This document shows positions 1 through 12,000 of a stretch of DNA of 64,000 nucleotides, piece after piece; position 1 is the first letter of the stretch, and each line of letters starts with the position of its first letter. Both the position numbers and the translations under genes were made by a program. Origin of the DNA: Diacronema lutheri. Lineage: Eukaryota > Haptophyta > Pavlovophyceae > Pavlovales > Pavlovaceae. The notes beneath the pieces are model-generated. The model made no database searches and was not told the DNA's origin. It saw nothing but the letters and a program-made list of their open reading frames with translations. The DNA is taken from contig JAGTXO010000021.1 of assembly GCA_019448385.1 (NCBI GenBank), positions 124,001-188,000 on the forward strand. Reading direction: 5' to 3'.

Positions 1-2462
1 CGTGATAGCAAAGTGACGCGCTTATGTCAAACCGAGCCGGCGCGCGCGCCCATCGCGTCAATTGCGTCCTGCGCGATGGCCGTGCGGTAGCGTACGCGTC
101 TGCGGCGGCACGCTGATCTTCAACTGTGCGGAGGTGACGAGCTAAGTCGTGGCGGCGTTCTGGAGGTGGCAATCCTGCTGCGAGAGCCTTTTGGCCCAAT
201 GCCAATCAGCTGACCGGCACAGTGCGCAGCTGCATCGACTGCCGCTGCTGCGCATCGCATCGCTCAGTTGTCGGCCCGAGCCAAAGGCGCACGACAGGCC
301 GCACGCCTTGCTATTGTACAAGCACCGCCCGATGAGTTCGAACGTGTAACTTTGGCTGCCGAGGACTCCTGTTTTACGCCGGCGCTCGCCGCGTCGGAGA
401 CGCAGTCAACGACAGCGAAGATGGCCTTCGTCGCCGCGCCAGTGAACGCGGAGCTGAGCACTTCGGCGCATGAGCGCAGCCAGAGGCTGTTGTAGCGCAG
501 CACTATCGCACGCGCTTGGCGCTGGCAAGCGCACCCATGACGTCCAAGGCGGCTGGCGAGAAGCGCGTCAAAGCGCTGCGCGACGTCCTCGATCTTCTCG
601 GGGAGGCAAAGAGCGAAGGTGTGGTCAAGCCGATAGATGGAGCATTACAAAAGGATTAGCCAGGCAGATTGTCCAGTACTGAGCTTAGAGTAGGCATCGT
701 GGATGTCGCGCTTCATGGCTACGTACTTGCGTTCGAGCTCCTGGCGGACGAACGTACGCTCGCATGAGGGGACGCCAGCGTACATGCCGTCTGCAAGCAA
801 AAGGACGGTTGTCTGCGCGCCAACCACCACATCAGTCACATCGCCACACGGGATGAGATGGCTGAGTCACTTGCACGCATCGCCGCGTCCGCGTCCGGGT
901 GCGACTTGGGTTTGCGCGGCTGAGCTTGTCGCGGAGCGCGTCAGCGAGCGGGTCTACGGCGGCGTGCACTTCGGACGATGCGCCCTCAATGGACGCGTCT
1001 TTCACGATGGTGAGGATGTGGATAGACGGCGGTGGCCGATTCGCCTCGTCTAGTGGGCATGTCAAACTGGTTGTTGTTTGAGTGCTCACGACGCCAAGCG
1101 CCGGAGAGGCGCGAGCGACGGGGGCTGCTAAGGTCACTCAACCCCTGCGTTGAGAGCGGCGCGAGTGATGCACAATTGGTGATCGCACTCCCGTGGCGCC
1201 CCGAGCTGCCTAGCTAGTCTTACTCACGCCAATTTCATCGCGTACGTCACATCACCACCATCGCCGTTGCGCGTGCACGCCGCTCCATATTCCATCACGA
1301 TTGACGCGGCAGAGTAGCAATCAGGCCGAACGCGACCTCGCAGAATTGCGTGCTCGATGTGTGCCAACGACGAGCGGGCGGAGCCGCACAGCAAGCGAGA
1401 CGAAGTCAAAATCGCCGACAGCACCATATATCTGTTCACTGCATGATTGAGCACATCTAGAGAATTGGCCTCGCTCATCCGTATTGGGTGTCTTCCGCCT
1501 GGGACCCCGGATCACAAAGCGGTCGACGGCCTATCAATATGCCACCAATTGCAGTGGCTTCAGCCGCGCAGCGCCCTTCATCACGTCGCGCCGGACCTGG
1601 ACGTCGCGCCAGTCGGGGCAACTTTGCTGACTATGTGTGGTTGCAGAGCCGACGAGAGGCGTGAGCGGGCCGCAGATAGAATTTGGAGCAAGCAATATTT
1701 TACAAACGTGCATCCGCGCTTGCTGTGGGAATCCATCTTGAGGGTATTTTGCTGCAGCTCGCTTCCTGGATCGGCGCTCGCCGCGCTAACCTGTGAAAAA
1801 TCATTGTTGTCCGCAGGAGAGTGTATACGGTTTGCTTGTATCAGATTGGTGTGCGTAGCGCTTTCGCCCCCTTGCGCGTGGGGATGGGCGTGTGCATCCC
1901 GATGCGCGCGCGAAGGGCAGCGAAGGGCAGCGGCCTCGGATATCTTGGGCAATTTCGTCGATATCACGTGCTAGCGAGCGTGCGCAACTGAGCGTGGCGC
2001 GCAGACCACGGGCGCACAGCGGCCCTCGCCTCGCCGCCACCGTGTGCGACTCGCGTCGCCGCGCGAAAGCAGCGCTGCGCAATAGCGCGAATGGCGCCAT
2101 CGCGTCTGCAGCGCGACTGGACGCCTGCGCACAGCCACGCAGGATACACGCTCGGGTCTGTTGGCGCTAGGGTGCGACCCCTATTGAGCTTCACTAGGTG
2201 CGTTTCATGACCCGCGGTTCGCGGCCGCGTTACCAGCAACCAATCGGCTGCACAATCACAACACCCTCTTGAATGATTCTCTGGTTAGCGATAGACCTCG
2301 TGCTGTTCCATGCGAGCTCCACTGTGCGCAGTATGCGCACATACTAACGCCAGCCCGTGATGAAGAGGTTGCCAGCTAGCAACATGCCGGCCCCGCGTAC
2401 GCAATCATAGTTTGACTTCGCCTTAAATTCTCAACCCACTGCACAGCCCAACTGTACAGGTG
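1..2462. other. No confident gene; weak ORF fragments
   Basis: This stretch is less GC-extreme than the rest and contains only short open frames. Minus-strand frames around 1224-1478, 832-1137, 645-839 and 264-503 read like protein in places, but I could not join them by credible splice sites or recognise a family. They may be remnants of a decayed gene. An E-box-like tatcacgtg lies near 1966. I see no RNA gene, no terminal repeats and no tandem array. Confidence 0.5.
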
Positions 2463-3453
2463 TCAAGGCACGAGCTGGTCCCCACCGTAGATGAGCGCCC
2501 GTCTCAACTCGAATGACAGCTCAGGAGCGCGGCGGATCATGCGATTGAGCGTCAGCGAGCCTGTGCTGAAATCTCCCGGGAAGACCGCAGGATCGAGCAG
2601 TTCTGGCAGAGGCACAAAGTCTGGTGCAAGCCCTCGGCGGTCGAGGGTCGGCAGCTGGAGCGTGTAATTCTCGAATCCGGCAAAGCGCATCGCCACCTGC
2701 GATGACACGGGCGACAGTCCGCACGCGCAATCGGGCGCCGGCGAAGCGTGAACGCACTCCTACTTCGGCGCGGAGAGGGCCGAGCGCGCGATGCATGCTT
2801 ACCTCGTATAGCTGCGCATGCGCCTTGATTTCCATGCACAGGAGCTGCTGGGCGGCCATGAGAACCTGCCGGTCGAACATCGCCAGCATGTGCAAGCGCA
2901 GGTTGGAGTAAGCGCTGAAGAGACACAAGGTCGCCACCGCCGCGCAATATTGCGTGAGGAGGACACAGGCTGCTCAATACCGCGCACTGCCGCGCTGCGC
3001 GGGCGCGCCGCGGCGGCTCGCGCGCATGCCTGCCGAGTGGAGAGGAGCTGATGTCGCTTGCAGTGGAACCACAAGCTGCCGTAGTTGGGCTCAGCGTTGA
3101 CGCACAGCTGCGCCACGCAGCGCATGCGCGCGGCGCGCGCATGAGCGAATGACGCCGCGGGGAGCGCCGCGGCTGGTAGTGGGCAAGGCGGTGCGGGCGA
3201 GCCGACCGCGCGCGCGCGCACCTGCACGAGCCGCGCCAGCTCGTCCGCAGGCATGCCGAGGAGGAGGAGGAGCCGCAGGTACTCAACAAACGAGTCGCCA
3301 TATTGCGGCGTGAACTCGACGGCGAACTCGAGGAAGCGCCGCGCGGCCGCCGGGTTGAAGGCAGCGCTCGTCGGGTCGAGGCACACGCGCGCGCCCTCGC
3401 ACCACACCTCGCCCGATTTGGGCACCTGCGTGCGCCGAGGGCGCGCGGGAGGT

Positions 3454-3484
<31 letters not shown>

Positions 3485-6009
3485 TGAGGGGTTGCTGAGA
3501 GAGAGTCTTGCGCCGGCGTGCGCGCGCGGCACGCGCGGTGCGCGCACCTCCTGCAGCGCCTCGCGGAAGACGCGTAGCAGCCGCGCGCCAGCGGGCTCAT
3601 CGTCCGCTGGCGGCGCGCCGCCGGTGCGCGCCTCGGCCGCGTCGGGTGCGGCGTGGCGCAGCGTCGGCCTCAGCTGGATGAGCGCCGCCCACAGACGGCC
3701 GGTACCCGAATGGACGCAGAGCGCATGCCGCGCGGCGCGAAGCGCTCGGCGCGGCTGGCGCGCGCGGACGTGGAGCAGCACGGCCTCGAGGAACACCTTC
3801 CACTCGTGCGGGCACTCGCGCCGCGCCGCGCGCAGCTCGGCGCGCGCGCCCGCAATGTCTCCAACCGCCTCGGCGAGGCGCGCGCGCTCGAGGCGGACGG
3901 CACCGCGCACCTTTGCGGGCGCCTCGATCATGGCGCGCTCGAGCAGGAGCACCGCCGTGTCCGCGCGCGCGTGCGCGAGCTCGGTACGCGCGCCACCGAG
4001 CCAAACCTTCCACCGTAGGTTTGGCGGGCACGCGAGCACCGCGCGCACGTACGCGGCGCGCGCGCCGGCGAGCGAGCCCGCGCGCTCTTCGAGGCGCGCG
4101 TACTCAAACCAGAGCTTCCACACGAGGTCCTTCGAGATCGTGCCCGCGCCGCGCGTCACGAGCGCGCTCGCGCGCGGGAGGAGCGCGTGTGGCGGGAGGA
4201 CGCACTCGAGAAGACGCAGCGCGGCAAACCAGAGCGGGCCGTAGCGCGGCAGCTGTGCGAGGCCCTGCTCGGCGAGAAAGAGCGCTCGCGCGTCGCGCTC
4301 GCACCGCTGCTCAAACCTGCACACCTCGTACCACACCGGGCCGCACCACGGTGCGTGGTGCAGCAGGAACTTGAAGACGCGCCGTGCGGTCGCGACGTTG
4401 GCCGTGCGCGCCTCGAGCAGTGCTCCCTCGAGCAGCGCGCGCCACGCGCGGTCGACGGCGACGGGCGCGAGGCGCGCGAGCAGCCGGCGGGCGGCAAGCA
4501 GATCGCCCATCCGCTCATGGTGCTTGATCGCTTTGAGCAGCAGCGCCTCGCTGTGCGCGCAGTGGCGAAGGCCGTGCGCGAGGATGCGCTGGCAGGTGCG
4601 AAAGTGGCCACGCTCCTCCTCCATCTTGGCGTGCTCGAGCCATGGCTGCGGCGCGCTTGGCTGCAGCTTTGCCGCGCTCAGATACAGGGCGCGCGCCTGC
4701 GTGAAGCGCTGCTCGCGCTTGGACAGGTCAGCCAGCTCAAGGTGCACGCGCCAGTGCGTCGGCTGCGGCAGCTGCGCGAGGCACGTATGCACGTACTCGC
4801 ACAGCGACGGCAGCCCCTCGCCAGACACCTCACGCGAGCGCAGCGCCGCCACAAACTCCTTGTACATGCCACGCGTCAACGGCGACATGCTTAGCTCCGC
4901 TCGGCCCGCAGCGCCGCGCGCAGCGCCGTCGCCGCCGCCGCTCGCAGACGCCGCGAGCGGAGGGCACGCGCCGCCCGACGCGGGCTGCGCACTCGGCGCG
5001 TCCGCGGAGAACGCGCAGCCGCCTGGCGCACACCCGCCGCCAGCTGCGCACGTAGCGTGCTGTGTGCGCGCGTCGGCCGCGCCGCCCTCGGGCGCGCCGC
5101 AGCCGCGCGCGCTGTGCGGCGTCCCGCGCTGCTCGTGCGCGCGTGCGCCCGCGCCGACGCGCGCCGGCACGGCGTGCGGGGCGCAGCAGCTCGCGTGCGG
5201 CCGCGATGCCAGGTGCAGCAACAGCTGCTGTTGGCCACCGGGCGGCGCGGCGGGCGCAGGCGGCCAGAACGCGATGGGGAGGGATGGGACGGGCACGGAC
5301 GACGATGGCGATGGCGCGACGGGCGGCGCGTGCGCGCCCATCGGGCACAGGCCGCCGCCGCCCGTCGGCTGTGCGTGCGGCAGAAGGGCGACGGCCTGGC
5401 CAAAGCCGCAGCCATACGGCCCGTGGGGCTGCTGCGCGCACTGCGCGCCGGACGCGAGTGCGACGGTGCCCTGCGTCGCTCGCATAAGACGCTGCCCCTT
5501 GCGCGCACCGCCCGACCTCTCAACGCCAACGCCAGCCGGCACGTGTGCGCCACACACGGCCTGTGCCAGCGGCTGTCGCGCCGCGCCAAACGGGGCCGAC
5601 GGCGCAAGCTGCTGGGGCTGCCGCAGCTGCTGCGCGCCGGGGCAGCAGCCGTACGCGCTCGTGCCTGCGGGCAGCATGGCGCCGTACGCGCACGTGCCGG
5701 GCGGAGCGCACCCGACGGCGGGCGGCGCGAGCTGCGGCGCGACGCCGGCGACGAGCGGTTGCGCAAAGCCGCGCAGCCCTTCACCGCCCACGACGGCGAA
5801 GCCGGCCGCTGCCACCGCCGCGGGCCCGAAGGCGGCCTGCCCGCTCGCCACGCCCCACTGCGGCTGCTGCGCATCGTCGGGCGCGCGCGGCCACGCGGCG
5901 ACCGCGACGGCACGCTGCGCGTGTGACGCGCCAGCCATGGGCGTGCACGGCGCGCCCGCCCCGACCGGTCTATCCAGCTGGACGTGCGCGTGCGCGTGCG
6001 CGTGCGCCA

Positions 6010-6086
<77 letters not shown>

Positions 6087-6892
6087 GGGAGCTGCGCGCG
6101 CGTCCGTGCGCCGTTGAAGAGCGAGAAGCCGTTAGATAAAGCAAGCGATCCGCACGGAGAGCCGCACGGGCTGCGGCGAGTGCCGCTGCCGCACGCGCCG
6201 CGCGCGTCCGGGCTGAACGAAGCGAGCGCCGACAGCTGGTACGTGCCGGCGCAGTTGGGCGAGCATGGCGGCGGCATCGGCGGCGGCGTCGGCGGCGCGT
6301 GCGCGAGCGCGGAAACGGTCGCGCGGTCTGCGCCCCTCGCGAGGATGGCGGAGAGGGGGGACAAGCCGTGTGGCGGCATGTCGTGCGGTGGCGCGGCACA
6401 CAACTCGCCGCCGCCGCAGCAGCCCGCATGCGCGCCCGCCGCGCCGAGATGCGCGCCAGCGTGCGCGTGCGCGTAGAATGCACGATGGCGCGGCTGCGGC
6501 TGCAACTGCGGGTGGTGCGGGTGGTGCAGCTGGTGCGGGAGGGGTGAATCGCTCTGCGAGATGGCGAGCATGCCGACGGACGCCGCAAGCTCGAGATGCG
6601 CGCTCAGCTCCGCATGTGTCGCGAGGATTGGCGAGAAGGTGAAGGCGGCATCTGAGGGCGAGAGCGATTCACCGCTCTTCCCTGCGCCGCCCGCCTCGAG
6701 CAGCTCAGCCGCGCAGCCGGTCGGGTCGACTGGGATGCTCGACGCGTCCTGCGCGTGCAGCGAGCGGACGCGCGCGGCGCGCGTGCGCACGGGAAGCGTG
6801 TGAGGCGCGACTGAACGCGTGGGCGCACGGGCGTGCCCGCCGCAGCCGCGCGCGGGCGGGGCCCAGGCGCAGTCTGCAACGGCAGGTTGCAT
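2463..6892 (-). CDS. HAT/TPR-repeat protein with polyQ-containing N-terminus
   Basis: The predicted protein is about 1,307 residues from five exons: 6892-3548, 3425-3222, 3107-3030, 2865-2803 and 2696-2463. The first ~630 residues are low-complexity Ala/Pro/Gly/His with a run of about 25 Gln. The C-terminal ~650 residues are helical repeats of the half-a-TPR kind (for example WLEHAKMEEERG, VWKLWFEYARLEERAG, WKVFLEAVLLHVRAR), as found in RNA-processing scaffolds such as Prp6-like or organellar mRNA-maturation factors. The introns are GT...AG except intron 3, which begins GC. Intron 1 carries a 30-nt sense-strand C run 28 nt before its 3' splice site. All exon phases close on the stop at 2463. 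The role in RNA metabolism is inferred from the repeat class; the exact partner is unknown. The start is the first ATG after an upstream GTG in the same frame. Confidence 0.8.
6011..6085 (-). repeat. (CAG)n trinucleotide repeat coding polyglutamine
   Basis: About 25 uninterrupted CAG codons (CTG on the + strand) lie in the N-terminal region of the HAT-repeat gene. A short His-Ala dipeptide repeat flanks the run, from alternating GCG/CAC-type codons. The array is pure, so it is probably length-polymorphic. Confidence 0.95.
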
Positions 6893-7186
6893 GCTGCGCG
6901 GGCGCACGCGCCGCCTGGGTGCTCTCGCGCGTCACACGCACCGACCGGTGCGGCGACGACGCGTCGCACAGCGCCACGGCCGCGTCGCGCGCAGACGCGA
7001 AGATGGTGGTGAGCTCGAGGTCAGGCTCGGTGCTCTCGGCCGCGAGGCCACGCGCCTGGGCCAGGAAGTCCGTCGGACGGGCGCGGCACGAGGCCGCGTC
7101 GTCCGGCATCCCGCCAACGCGCTCCGCGCCGCCAGAACTGGGCCAACCTTGGCCGTCCCCCAGGCCAACTTCAAACTGGCCCAGGA

Positions 7187-7872
7187 ATGGCGCCGGCCAT
7201 TTTTGTCGTGGTCGCTCACGTCGTGACGTCCACGACCCTCGTCTGGTCCCCACCGTCCCCTCGGGAGGTGGAACGCGTCATTGCGGCGGGCGCATGCCGC
7301 GCGCACAACTACGCGCCCGTCGGTCTCACGCGCACGCGCCTGCAAGACGCGCAGCGCTACCGCCGGATCGAGATGGCCGTCGCACTCGGCCACGGTCGCG
7401 CGACCTTTGACAGAGCGGTGCGCGCGCTGCGCGAGCTGCGCATGCACGACGGCTCGCGCACTCGTGGCATTGGGAGGGGGCTTGTCCGCGCCCAGAGCGG
7501 ATCCTTGATTGGCGAGGGCATCGTGACCTGGGCTCGGAGCGCACTCGGCGTATACGCGGTGAACCCGTGCCGGGTCGTGCGCGACGAGCGCTCCGAGCCC
7601 AGGTCACGCTCGATGGGCACTGGCTCGCGGGCGAGGAATCTATGGCCGTGCGCATTGACAGTGCGGGGTGCGTCACCTTTCGTCTGCTCTCGCTCTCGAG
7701 GGGGAGCGGCGCCGTGGGCGTCGTGCTGTTCCCGCTGCTCGGGCGGATGCAGCGCGCCTTTTTTGCCGAGCAGGTGGACGTGATGCAGAGGCTCGCCTCG
7801 TCGCTGCCGTCTGCCACCCGTCCGCTGTGCGTTGCAGGGCACGGCTCGTCACGCTGTCACGCCACAGATTGA
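7187..7872 (+). pseudogene. DUF1990-family protein, reading frame interrupted
   Basis: The first frame (7187 to about 7590) shows the N-terminal half of a DUF1990 protein: HNYAPVG, then ALGHGRATFDRAVRALRELRMH, and then NPCRVV. The C-terminal half (GHWLAGEES, then FFAEQVDVMQRLASSLP) lies in another frame from about 7603 to 7872. The family segment between CRVV and GHW, usually a Phe/Gly/Tyr-rich strand, is missing. In its place is a 20-bp perfect inverted copy of upstream coding sequence. A 26-nt GTGCGCG...CAG stretch there would restore frame if spliced, but it is too short for a normal intron. So this is either a recently damaged gene, an assembly error, or an unusual allele. DUF1990 proteins are small and of unknown function. 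The gene is head-to-head with the HAT-repeat gene. Confidence 0.55.
7523..7607. repeat. 20-bp perfect inverted repeat inside the DUF1990 gene
   Basis: Bases 7523-7542 and 7588-7607 are exact reverse complements separated by 45 nt. The right arm lies exactly where the DUF1990 frame breaks. This is the signature of a short template-switch (inverted duplication) event. Confidence 0.9.
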
Positions 7873-7891
7873 ACGAAGTCAGACAGACATG

Positions 7892-8968
7892 TCAGGTGCT
7901 TCTGTCAACGGCGGCGGTCTCGGCGATGATAAGCGAGATGCCGCCCGGGTAGTGCGAGGCGTGCATCGTCGTGCTCGCTTCGACGAGCTCGGGCAGCGCG
8001 AGCGCGCCGCTCTCACTTTCAAGCCGCTCGACATGCACCGCGCCAAAGGCCAGGCTGGCCGCGAGCGCGGCGAGCAGCGCGGCGTGGATCGGCGGCGAGC
8101 GCACCGTCATCACGAGCACGAGCAGCCCACCGGGCGCGATGCGCCGCGCGGCAACCTCGCTGATGAGCCGCGGGTGCGCGCCCTCGTACACCACGTCCGC
8201 GCCGAGCACGAGGCCGAATCGTTCGGCCGCGTCCAGCGTCGCGCACGCGTCGCCGCCGCTGTCGCCGCCATTGAGCGATGATCCGTCGGCACGCGGCACG
8301 AGCGGGTCGAGCTCGGGAACGAACGTGTCGTCGCCTGCCTCGGCGGCCCAATCGAGCCGCGCGACGCGCGCGTGCGCGGCGCCGGCGCCGTTGAGGCGCA
8401 CAGCCCTGCAGAGCGTGCGCAGCACCTCAGGCTGGTTGTCCGTCAGCGCGACGTCCGGCGCGCCGAGGTGCGCGGCAGTGAGGCCGACGGCGCCGCAGCC
8501 CGCGCCGAGCTCGATCACGGCGCGTTCCCGCACGCGCGAGCGCGCCAACCCCGCGGGCGAGCAGAGCCAGCGGCAGAGGAGCAGCGCCGACGTCCAGACG
8601 CTGTAGCCTGTGCCCGCGCTCGCGTGGTCCATCTCCTCGATGCGCACCTCCACGCGCGCGCCATCGGCGCCGCCGTCAAATGTGAATGTGCGCTGCGCAC
8701 GCGCGTGCCCGCGCTGCGTCGAGCTCAGCCGTGCGAGCGCCTCCGCTGCCGCCTCGACGAGCTCGGCGTCCGGGCTACGCAGCAGCGCCGTCAGCCGCGC
8801 GATGCCGCCCGCGCGGCTGAAGCGCTCGGCGTGCGCGCGCGCAATGCCGCGCGATGCAAGGACGGCAAGTCGCGCGCACGCCTCGAGCTGCTCGGCCGAC
8901 GAGCCGAGCACGCGCGCCACGAGATCGTCGAGCTCGGCCCCGACCCGCTCCTGCGAGTTGGTCGCCAT
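7892..8968 (-). CDS. Armadillo-repeat plus protein-lysine methyltransferase-like (MTF16/METTL21 type)
   Basis: A single exon of 358 codons. The first ~100 residues resemble one or two armadillo repeats (GGIARLTALLRSPDAELVE, AAAEALARLSS). The rest is a class I SAM-dependent methyltransferase of the seven-beta-strand lysine-methyltransferase group: motif I VIELGAGCGAVGL, an acidic post-I strand ALTDNQPEVL, and a GADVVYE motif in place of the usual NPPY. A preceding YSVWTSALLL segment matches the G..vW.sa..L helix of METTL21/EEF2KMT-like enzymes. The likely reaction is N-methylation of lysine on a cytosolic substrate; the substrate cannot be read from sequence. The start is the ATG at 8968, only 53 bp from the divergent Patched-like gene, so the two probably share a promoter. 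Confidence 0.85.
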   Translation of the reverse strand: MATNSQERVGAELDDLVARVLGSSAEQLEACARLAVLASRGIARAHAERFSRAGGIARLTALLRSPDAELVEAAAEALARLSSTQRGHARAQRTFTFDGGADGARVEVRIEEMDHASAGTGYSVWTSALLLCRWLCSPAGLARSRVRERAVIELGAGCGAVGLTAAHLGAPDVALTDNQPEVLRTLCRAVRLNGAGAAHARVARLDWAAEAGDDTFVPELDPLVPRADGSSLNGGDSGGDACATLDAAERFGLVLGADVVYEGAHPRLISEVAARRIAPGGLLVLVMTVRSPPIHAALLAALAASLAFGAVHVERLESESGALALPELVEASTTMHASHYPGGISLIIAETAAVDRST

Positions 8969-9021
8969 GCGGCGCTCGCATTTGAAATTCGACCCCCCAA
9001 CCACAAAAGGCTCGCACAAAA
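8969..9021. promoter_or_regulatory. Short bidirectional intergenic spacer
   Basis: Only 53 bp separate the divergent ATG codons of the methyltransferase (minus) and the Patched-like gene (plus). The spacer is AT-richer than both flanks. A shared bidirectional promoter is inferred from the geometry; I see no TATA-like box. Confidence 0.45.
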
Positions 9022-12000
9022 ATGCGGCGCTGGCCGAATCGATTTCCGACCATGCGCAAGTGGACGGCGCTCCAGGAGCGGCTGCAGCTCGCGTTCTACC
9101 GCGCGTTCGACCGGCTCGGCTTCGCGGTCGCACAGCGCCCGCACACGGTCATAGGCGTCGCGCTCTTCATCGCGCTCGCCTGCATGGGCGGCATCGCGCG
9201 CGGCACGTGGGAGTCGCGACTGGAGTACACCTTCGTGCCGCGCTACCTCGCCAGCTTCGCGCAGTTCGAGCGGCAGGCGGTGCTCTTCGGCCCAAGCGCG
9301 CGTGTCGAGGAGTTTAAGCTCGACCGCGTCGACGGCGGCAACGTGCTCGACAAAGCCGTGCTCAAACAGGCCAAGCGACTGCACTCGCACATCTCGCACG
9401 AGATGCGAGCGACGATGCCCAACGGCACGCGCGTGAAGTACGCGGACATCTGCGAGCGCGCGTACGACGACGGGCCGTGCGCGATGGACAACATCTTCTC
9501 GTCCACGCGCCTCGACGCTCTCTTCGACTCGCTCACCTCCAATCAGCTCGACAGCTTCTTCTACGAGCTGCGCGACGACCTCGAGCGGTGGGTGGGCGGC
9601 ATCACCGTCGACGAGCGCGGCAAGCGGCTGCGCGCGACGTCGCTACGCTTCTTCTACCTGGTCAGCCCGGTGGATAGCACGCCCGCCGCCTTCACCGACC
9701 CGCCGCGCGGCCCCGCACGCGCCGAACGCCTCGCGTGGGAGGCGCAGTTCATCGAGGCGACGAATGCGCTCGACAACGGCGCCGGCCTCCGGCTGCAGGG
9801 CGTCGCGGGCCGCAGCCTCGACGACGAGATCGCGCGCAACGTGCAGGGCTCGGTCGTCTTCATGGCGCTCGCCGTCTGCTCCATCCTGCTGTACATGTCC
9901 GCGCTCCTCGGCGGTGCGCCGCCGTACGATTCGCGCTTTTTGCTCGGCTGCGGCGCGGTGGGCACGATCGTGCTCTCGGAGCTCGCGGGCTTTGGGCTCG
10001 CGGCGCTCTTCGGCGTGCCACTCACCGACGTATCGCTGCTCATCGTGTTCATCGTCGTTGGCGTTGGCGTCGACGACATCATCTTGTGCACGGACTTTGT
10101 GCGCGCGACGCCCGCGAAGCTGCCGCTGGCAAGCCGGCTGGCGCACGGGATGGCGGGCGCCGGCTCGGCCATCTTCCTCACGTCGGTCACCAACCTCGTC
10201 GCCTTCCTCGTCGCGGCGAGCGTCGACTTCCCCGGCGTGCGCTGGTTCTGCATGGCCGCGGGCATCATTGTCTTCGTCCTCTTCGCCCTCACCGTGACGC
10301 TCTTCGCCGCATTGCTCCACCTCGACGACAGGCGCAGAGCGGCGCGCCGTTACGACTGCCTCGCCTGCGCCGGAGGCGGCGACGGCGAAGACGGCGCGCG
10401 TGAGGGACGCGCGGCGCACACGACGAGCAACGCCCTTGCCGCCGCGCCCGCCGACGCCGCGCCGCCATCGCCGGCCAGGGGCGGCGATGGCTGCGCACGC
10501 ACGCCCGGCCGCATGCACGCGCGCGCGCGCATGGCGCTGCGCGCGTACGGCAGGTGCATCACGCGTCCGATCGTCGGGCTCGTCGTCGTCGCGTGCTTCT
10601 GCGCGGTGATCCCGCTCGGCTTTGTCGTCGCCGTGCCGGTTGGCGCAGCGCGCGCCGGCCACGCGCGCATCGACGCGCGCGCGCTCATCCCGCGCGCGCG
10701 CGCGCGCACGCAGGCGCTCAAAATCGGCGTGGATTTTGAGGACAACTTTCCCGACGGCAGCTACCTGGCGCGCTACTACCTGCACACCGACGCGTTCTAC
10801 GAGGCGCTGTCAGCCTCGTCCGTGCTCACGTTCGAGCGCGAGCGCTTCGACGTTGACTGGGCGGACCGCGCAGAGCAGCGGCGCGTGCTGTCACTCGTGC
10901 GCACGCTCGACGAGCACCCGCGCTCGTCCGGCCCGATCCGCTCGTGGCTCGCGGACTATCGCGCGCACGTCGACCGCGCGGCCGCACAGGCAAACCGAAC
11001 CGAGCCCGTACCGCCAAAATGGGGCGGTGGCTTCTACGATGGGCTGCGCGGCTGGCTCGACCGGACCGAGCCCGAGTGCGACGACGACGCGTGCACGCGC
11101 ATCATCATCCCGCGCGTGTACAAGCAGCACATCGTGTGGGAGGACGACGGGAAGGAGGGCGACGAGCGGCGTATCCGCGCGACGCGCTTCCTCGGCGAGG
11201 TCGAGGCGCCGGGCACGCTGCAGGGGCGGATTGACGCCAGTGCGCGCTCCCGGCCGCGCCCCGCTGCCCGCCACGCGCCGCGCGTCGCGCACCGCGCATC
11301 GCGCACCGCGCGCACGCGCCGACGTGCCATCTCGCGTGCCCCCGGCCGATGGCCGATGCACGCCGCGGCAGTGAACGAGTTCCGCGCGGCCGCGCAGCCG
11401 CAGGCGGGCGCGCTCGGCGCGGAGGTGTACAGCTACTTCTTCATCTTCTCGGACAGGGACGCGACGGTCGTGCGGCTGATCACGGGCACGCTGCTCTCGG
11501 CGGCGGGCGCCGTGCTTGCCGTGCTCCTCCTCTTCCTGCACGTGACGACGGTGCTGCTCATCGCCATCGGCATCGCCGCGGTCGACGGCGGCCTCTTCAT
11601 CACGATGGCCTTCTGGGACGTGCCGCTCGACGTGGGCAGCTTCATCTGCCTCGCGATCGCGATCGGGCTGAGCGTCGACTACGTCGTGCACCTCGCGCAC
11701 GCGTTTGAGCACGCGCGCGGCGACGCTGCGGAGCGCGCGATCGGCGCGCTCGATGAGATCGGCTCGGCCGTTGCCAAGGGCGGCGCGAGCACGTTCCTCG
11801 GCATCGTGCTGCTCGCCGGCTCCGAGTCGGAGATCTTCCGCATCTTCTTCAAGATGCTCGTCGCGACCGTCGTCCTCGGCCTCCTCACCGGCCTCGTCTA
11901 TTTCCCCGCCGCGGCCACGCTCGTCGGCCGATGGATCCCGTCCAAGGCTCACGGCGCCGACGACCGAGCCGCACGCGACCAAACCGCGCGCGGCGGCAGC

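Noticed and set aside
4371-6476. Plus-strand 701-codon ORF with a polycysteine run
   Set aside because: It is antisense to the HAT-repeat gene; the polyCys is the CAG repeat read in the wrong frame and strand.
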